This document shows positions 60,009-64,000 of a DNA stretch of 64,000 nt, piece after piece. Within the stretch, counting starts at the first letter, position 1. Each line of letters starts with the position of its first letter. The notes beneath the pieces were generated by a model. That model was not told where the DNA came from and did not search any database. It saw only the letters and a list, made by a program, of their open reading frames with translations. This stretch comes from an uncultured Desulfobacter sp. GTDB taxonomy: Bacteria; Desulfobacterota; Desulfobacteria; Desulfobacterales; Desulfobacteraceae. The stretch covers positions 2,032,001 through 2,096,000 of the forward strand of contig NZ_OY762614.1 of NCBI RefSeq assembly GCF_963666145.1. Reading direction: 5' to 3'. A program made the position numbers and the translations under genes.

Positions 60009-61184
60009 CTATTCGAGGGCAGCCACGCCTGGCAGCACTTTACCTTCCATCATGTGCAAAAAAGCCCCGCCACCCGTGGAGATATAACTGACCTTTTCGG
60101 TAATTCCGCATTGCTTGGCTGCAAGACCGGTATCACCACCCCCCACCACAGAAAAGGCAGAAGACCGGGCAATGGCATCCGCGATGGTCTGGGTCCCTGC
60201 AGCAAACCGCTCCATTTCAAACACACCCATGGGGCCGTTCCAGACAATGGTACCGGCATTGGCAATGGCGTCGGCAAAGCTTTTGGCCGTTTCAGGGCCA
60301 ATATCCAAGGCCATCCAGTCATCCGGGATCTCATCCAAAGAAACGGTTCGGGATTGGGCATCTTTATCAAAACGTTCTGCCACGACAAGATCTACGGGCA
60401 AAAGCAGGTCTATACCCTTTGCCTTTGCATGGGCCATAATATCCGCAGCGGTCTTGATCAGATCCGTTTCAATCATAGAGCTCTTGGTATCCACGCCTTG
60501 TGCCGCAAGGAATGTATTGGCCATGGCGCCACCGATAATCATGCAGTCCACAAAATTGAGCATATTTTCAAGGGCGGCTAACTTGCTGGAAACTTTTGCC
60601 CCGCCGATCACAACAACCAGCGGTTTTTTAGGATGTTCCACAGAATCGTAGTATGAACGCACCTCTTTTTCAAGCAGAAAACCGGCTGCCGACGATTTCG
60701 CGTACCTGGTGATACCAGTGACCGAGGCCTGGTCCCGATGGGATACGGCAAAGGCATTATTCACATAGACATCACAAAGATCTGCAAGTGCCTTGGCAAA
60801 TTCAGGATCATTTTTCTTTTCCTCATCGTGAAACCTTAAATTTTCAAGCATGAGAATCTGTCCGGGCTCAAGAGCTTGAACCTGAGTTTTCACCGCATCG
60901 CCAATGCAGTCATCGGCAAATGCCACCGGCATATCTAAAAGCTGGGACAATCTATCGGCTGCAGGTTTAAGACTGAATTTTTCGTCACGGCCGCCTTTGG
61001 GTCGTCCCAGGTGGGAAGCCAGAACCAGTTTCGCCTTTTTTTCGATTAAATAGGTAATCAGTTCCAGGGTGGCCCGGATCCTGTTATCGTCGGTAATATT
61101 CCCCTGATCATCCATGGGCAGATTATAATCCACCCTGACAAAAAGAGTTTTGCCATTTACATCTATGTCTCGAACCGATTTCAT
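60009..61184 (-). CDS. pgk: Phosphoglycerate kinase
   Basis: PGK interconverts 1,3-bisphosphoglycerate plus ADP with 3-phosphoglycerate plus ATP in glycolysis or gluconeogenesis. The 391 residues show N-terminal substrate contacts VRVDYNLPMDDQGNITDDNR, basic patch LASHLGRPKGG, and the ATP site with the GGGDTGLAA motif and WNGPMGVFE. The C-terminal STGGGAFLHMMEGKVLPGV is the standard end. It follows the small Cys protein by 16 bp. Confidence 0.98.
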   Translation of the reverse strand: MKSVRDIDVNGKTLFVRVDYNLPMDDQGNITDDNRIRATLELITYLIEKKAKLVLASHLGRPKGGRDEKFSLKPAADRLSQLLDMPVAFADDCIGDAVKTQVQALEPGQILMLENLRFHDEEKKNDPEFAKALADLCDVYVNNAFAVSHRDQASVTGITRYAKSSAAGFLLEKEVRSYYDSVEHPKKPLVVVIGGAKVSSKLAALENMLNFVDCMIIGGAMANTFLAAQGVDTKSSMIETDLIKTAADIMAHAKAKGIDLLLPVDLVVAERFDKDAQSRTVSLDEIPDDWMALDIGPETAKSFADAIANAGTIVWNGPMGVFEMERFAAGTQTIADAIARSSAFSVVGGGDTGLAAKQCGITEKVSYISTGGGAFLHMMEGKVLPGVAALE

Positions 61185-61200
61185 CTCCCCCTCCTCTAAA

Positions 61201-61473
61201 CTATTTTTTCATTTTCCGGCCACGCCTGTGCGCCTGCTTTTTTCTGGACCACCGTTCAAAAAACGTCATGGCTCCGGCTTTTGTTGAACGTTCAATCACC
61301 TCTTCTTCAACCTTAATTCCGTTCTTTGTCGCCATGGCCTGTTGAAGGCATTTTGTTTTCACAGGGCAATGATAAAAACACGCTTCCGGGGTGACCCGCA
61401 ATCCTTTCGGCCCCATGGGAAAAACTTTTTCAAGATCCCCAAAGCAATCGGGGACGTCTTCTTGACTGGTCAT
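61201..61473 (-). CDS. Small protein with four-cysteine WhiB-like motif
   Basis: This 90-residue protein has four cysteines, C10, C32, C36 and C42, in the order C-x21-C-x3-C-x5-C. The second half of the motif reads ACFYHCPVKTKCLQQAM. It closely resembles the iron-sulfur motif of actinobacterial WhiB regulators (CxxCPVxxxCLxxA), with one extra residue between the second and third Cys. The C terminus is very basic (ERWSRKKQAHRRGRKMKK), a possible nucleic-acid contact. It overlaps radC by 4 bp (ATGA) and precedes pgk by 16 bp. An Fe-S or zinc site is the inference; a WhiB relationship is not established. Similar small Cys proteins do exist in Desulfobacterota, from memory. Confidence 0.7.
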   Translation of the reverse strand: MTSQEDVPDCFGDLEKVFPMGPKGLRVTPEACFYHCPVKTKCLQQAMATKNGIKVEEEVIERSTKAGAMTFFERWSRKKQAHRRGRKMKK

Positions 61474-62189
61474 TTAATCTGCTCAAACTCCTTTTGCAAC
61501 TGCGCCATTACCCCCTGGGCGGCAAAGCTGTAATACCCCTGACTGCCTGTGACAAGATGGTCGTGGATATGAATACCGGCAAATGCCAGGGCAAAAAACA
61601 GGGTACGGGTAATGCGGATATCCTGGGCGGAAGGTGTAATATCCCCGGACGGATGATTATGCGCAAAAACCACTGACGCTGCATTGTGTGCAATGCTGCG
61701 CGCAATCACCTCCCGTGGATAGACAGCCGAAGCCGACAGGGTTCCGGTAAAAAGGACTTCCGATGCCATGACCCTGTTTTTGGCATCCAGGAATATCCCT
61801 AAAAAAAGTTCTTTATTCTTGTAACCAATGGTCTGGTTTAAATATGCAATCAGGCTTTCAGGGTTACTGACCACGTCCATCTTAACGATCCGGGTTTCAA
61901 GATAGCGGTCTGCCACCGCCTTGATCAGATGAATCCCAAAGCTGTTGGCAGGCCCCACTCCCTTAACCCGGCAAAGTGCCTGGGTATCGGCCTCCAGCAC
62001 CCGGGGAAGGGTTTTAAACTCCGATAGAAGATCCTTAGCAGCCTGCTTAGTATCCCTTCGCGGGGTATTCAGCGCCAGCAACAGTTCCAGGACTTCATAG
62101 TCATGAAACCCTGACAAGCCGGCCTGAAGAAACCGATCTCTCAGCCGCTGCCGGTGTCCGGCCCCCTTATTCGTCGTCTCCCTCGTCAT
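61470..62189 (-). CDS. radC: RadC family JAB-domain protein
   Basis: The 239 residues have an N-terminal helix-hairpin-helix-like region (ALCRVKGVGPANSFGIH near 82-98) and a C-terminal MPN/JAMM metal motif: VVFAHNHPSGDITPSAQDIR with the His-x-His and Asp ligands, plus the conserved Glu in FLGIFLDAKNRVMASEVLF. Despite the name, RadC proteins have no proven role in general repair; deubiquitinase-like metalloprotease activity is unproven. The gene begins inside gyrA's end, a 23-bp overlap, and continues the transcript. Confidence 0.95.
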   Translation of the reverse strand: MTRETTNKGAGHRQRLRDRFLQAGLSGFHDYEVLELLLALNTPRRDTKQAAKDLLSEFKTLPRVLEADTQALCRVKGVGPANSFGIHLIKAVADRYLETRIVKMDVVSNPESLIAYLNQTIGYKNKELFLGIFLDAKNRVMASEVLFTGTLSASAVYPREVIARSIAHNAASVVFAHNHPSGDITPSAQDIRITRTLFFALAFAGIHIHDHLVTGSQGYYSFAAQGVMAQLQKEFEQIK

Positions 62190-64000
62190 CTATCGGGTCA
62201 TCCGTAGGGTCATCCATATCAAAGTCCTGGGAATCATCCATGTCTGTTTCCGAATCATCCAAGATGTCGTCATCATCACAGTCCGGCGGCAGACAGGTGT
62301 TCTCATCATCATCGTCCCCCTCTTCTTTGGGAAGGCGTGCGATGCCGATAAGTTTTTCCCCCTGGGCCAGATTAATGAGTTTGACCCCCTGGGTATTTCT
62401 GGAGATGACATTGATTCCGCAGATATCGGTGCGGATCAGTTTTCCCTTGTCCGTCACCATCATCAACTCATCACTGTCTCCCACCAGAGAAAGGGCCATC
62501 ATTTTACCATTACGCTTGGAGGTTTTAATGGAAAAAACGCCTTTGCCGCCCCGGGCCTGGTTTCTATACTCCTCAACGTTGGAACGCTTGCCATACCCGT
62601 TTTCAGTAACCGTTAAAAGCGTGTCCTCGTCGCCAAGCACTTCCATGCCCACCAACCGGGCACCCTCGTCGATGCGCATACCCCGTACGCCCATGGAACC
62701 GCGGCCCACATCACGAACATCTTCTTCATTAAACCGGATGACTTTGCCCCCCTCGGAACCCAAAAAGATCTCCTGGGTGCCGTCGGTGATGCGTGCGGAA
62801 ATAAGTTCATCACCCTCGGCCAGTTTCACACCAATCAGCCCCCCTGCCCGGGGCCGTGAATAGGCCATCAATTCGGTCTTTTTCACCCGGCCGTTTTTAG
62901 TGGCCATGACCACATAGCGATTATCTGTGAATTCATCCACGGTGAGCACGGTGGCAAGTTTTTCACCCTCGTCAAAATTCAGCAGGTTCACAATGGCCTT
63001 GCCAAGTGAAGAACGGCCTGCCATGGGCAGTTCATACACCTTTGCCTGATACACCTTGCCAAAGTTGGTGATAAACAGGAAGGTGGCATGGGTGGAGGCC
63101 ACAAACAGATGCTCCACAAAATCGTCGGATTTGGTGCCCATGGCGGTTTTGCCTTTTCCGCCCCGGTGCTGACTGGCATACAGAGAAACGGGATTACGCT
63201 TGATATACCCGCTGCGGGTTACCGTGACCACCATATCTTCTTCCGCAATCAGATCTTCAATGGAAATTTCAGCGGTGCTCTCCACGATACGGGTGCGGCG
63301 GCTATCGCCAAATTCCTCATTGAGTTCGGTCAATTCATCTTTGATCAGTCCCCGGACCACGGTTTCCGAGCCAAGGATCTCCTTGAACCAGGCAATATCC
63401 TTGAGCAATGCCTGGTATTCGGTGTCTATCTTTTCGCGTTCCAGTCCGGTGAGCCGTTGCAGGCGCATGTCCAAAATGGCCTGGGCCTGGATTTCCGTCA
63501 ACTCAAACCGGGAGATCAAACTGCTCCGGGCCTCTTCGGGAGACTGGGAGGCGCGGATCAGTGCAACGACCTCATCCAGATTATCCAGGGCGACCTTCAA
63601 CCCTTCCAGGATATGGGCCCGCTCTTCGGCTTTGCGCAGATCATAACGGGTGCGCCGGATAATGACATTGACCCGGTGGGAAATAAAATGATTTAAAATT
63701 TCTTTGAGTGAAAGCAGCTCTGGCCGATTTTTAACCACCGCCAGAAAAATAATACCAAAACTTGTCTGCATGTTGGTGTGCTTGTAAAGCTGATTGATCA
63801 CCACCTCGGCAATCTGGTCACGTTTGAGTCCAATGGCCATACGCATCCCCTGGCGGTCGGATTCATCCCGAACATAGGAGACGCCGGTAATCACCTTGTC
63901 CCGGACCAGTTCGGCGATCTTTTCCACCACCTTGGCCTTGTTCACCTGGTAGGGCAGTTCCGTGACCACGATGGTTTCCTGGCCGTTTTTCTTGTTCTCC
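62167..64000 (-). CDS. gyrA: DNA gyrase subunit A, C-terminal part (cut by window edge)
   Basis: Gyrase negatively supercoils DNA; subunit A cuts and wraps it. Only about the last 611 residues are in the window; the coding frame continues past 64000 (ENKKNGQETIVVTELPYQVN). The tower/coiled-coil region (residues after about 60) is followed by the six-blade wrapping domain. The GyrA box is SQHRGGKGKTAMG, and a second box-like RNQARGGKGVF occurs later, which fits gyrase rather than topoisomerase IV. The last 50 residues are extremely acidic (DDDDENTCLPPDCDDDDI onwards, then repeated Asp-Asp). It overlaps radC by 23 bp. Confidence 0.97.
   Translation of the reverse strand, partial: ENKKNGQETIVVTELPYQVNKAKVVEKIAELVRDKVITGVSYVRDESDRQGMRMAIGLKRDQIAEVVINQLYKHTNMQTSFGIIFLAVVKNRPELLSLKEILNHFISHRVNVIIRRTRYDLRKAEERAHILEGLKVALDNLDEVVALIRASQSPEEARSSLISRFELTEIQAQAILDMRLQRLTGLEREKIDTEYQALLKDIAWFKEILGSETVVRGLIKDELTELNEEFGDSRRTRIVESTAEISIEDLIAEEDMVVTVTRSGYIKRNPVSLYASQHRGGKGKTAMGTKSDDFVEHLFVASTHATFLFITNFGKVYQAKVYELPMAGRSSLGKAIVNLLNFDEGEKLATVLTVDEFTDNRYVVMATKNGRVKKTELMAYSRPRAGGLIGVKLAEGDELISARITDGTQEIFLGSEGGKVIRFNEEDVRDVGRGSMGVRGMRIDEGARLVGMEVLGDEDTLLTVTENGYGKRSNVEEYRNQARGGKGVFSIKTSKRNGKMMALSLVGDSDELMMVTDKGKLIRTDICGINVISRNTQGVKLINLAQGEKLIGIARLPKEEGDDDDENTCLPPDCDDDDILDDSETDMDDSQDFDMDDPTDDPIDDEGDDE

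Noticed and set aside
1..64000. CRISPR arrays
   Set aside because: No series of regularly spaced 25-40 bp repeats was found on reading; the only spaced repeats are the 12-bp GTTGAC iterons.

Overview
The window reads as a chromosomal segment of a Gram-negative, probably sulfate-reducing Desulfobacterota bacterium (Desulfobacter/Desulfobacula-like). This is inferred from gene content and protein style only: selA, hemC beside a fused siroheme-type cobA/hemD, FmdB-type zinc ribbon, moaA, and a Che operon with a HEAT-receiver protein. No search could be run, so the genus is a guess.

Layout. (1) 0.2-4.4 kb, plus strand: selA, a TPR protein with a decayed GGDEF-like front end, gmhA and an unknown protein overlapping gmhA. 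(2) 4.4-10.0 kb: a DUF606 membrane protein (minus), an M20 amidohydrolase, then fmdB-like, hemC, cobA/hemD and moaA as a tetrapyrrole/molybdopterin group ending in an unusual nested hairpin. (3) 10.1-12.6 kb: a loose region with a tiny secreted ORF, a frameshifted ORF and a hybrid sensor kinase whose ATP-binding boxes have decayed. (4) 12.7-42.0 kb, all minus strand: tRNA-Thr/Tyr/Gly/Thr, rpmG, tRNA-Trp, secE, nusG, rplKAJL, rpoBC, rpsLG, tuf, the S10-spc-alpha clusters and rplQ. It starts at a very good sigma-70 promoter with a GC-rich discriminator (42.0 kb) and ends at a bidirectional terminator (12.7 kb). fusA, adk, map and the tRNA-linked tufB are absent from their usual places. (5) 42.4-47.0 kb: an MltD-like lipoprotein, a PAS sensor kinase and an iron alcohol dehydrogenase. 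(6) 47.25-49.46 kb: a tRNA-Arg(CCT) followed by a small decayed integrative element. Its boundaries are a 44-bp repeat of the tRNA 3' half. It holds an integrase N-terminal fragment, possible integrase arm sites near both ends and an IS3-family insertion sequence. (7) 49.5-50.7 kb: a U32 family protein. (8) 50.9-58.3 kb: cheA-cheW-cheB-cheR-HEAT/receiver, with no methyl-accepting receptor inside the cluster. (9) 58.4-64 kb: a GNAT acetyltransferase, then a minus-strand run gyrA (cut by the window edge)-radC-small Cys protein-pgk-unknown protein.

Most of the window is conserved housekeeping sequence. The parts that deserve a second look are the tRNA-Arg element, the small four-cysteine protein with a WhiB-like motif next to radC, the receptor-less Che operon with its HEAT-receiver protein, the pseudokinase-like hybrid kinase, the nested hairpin after moaA, and two conserved-looking proteins of unknown function.
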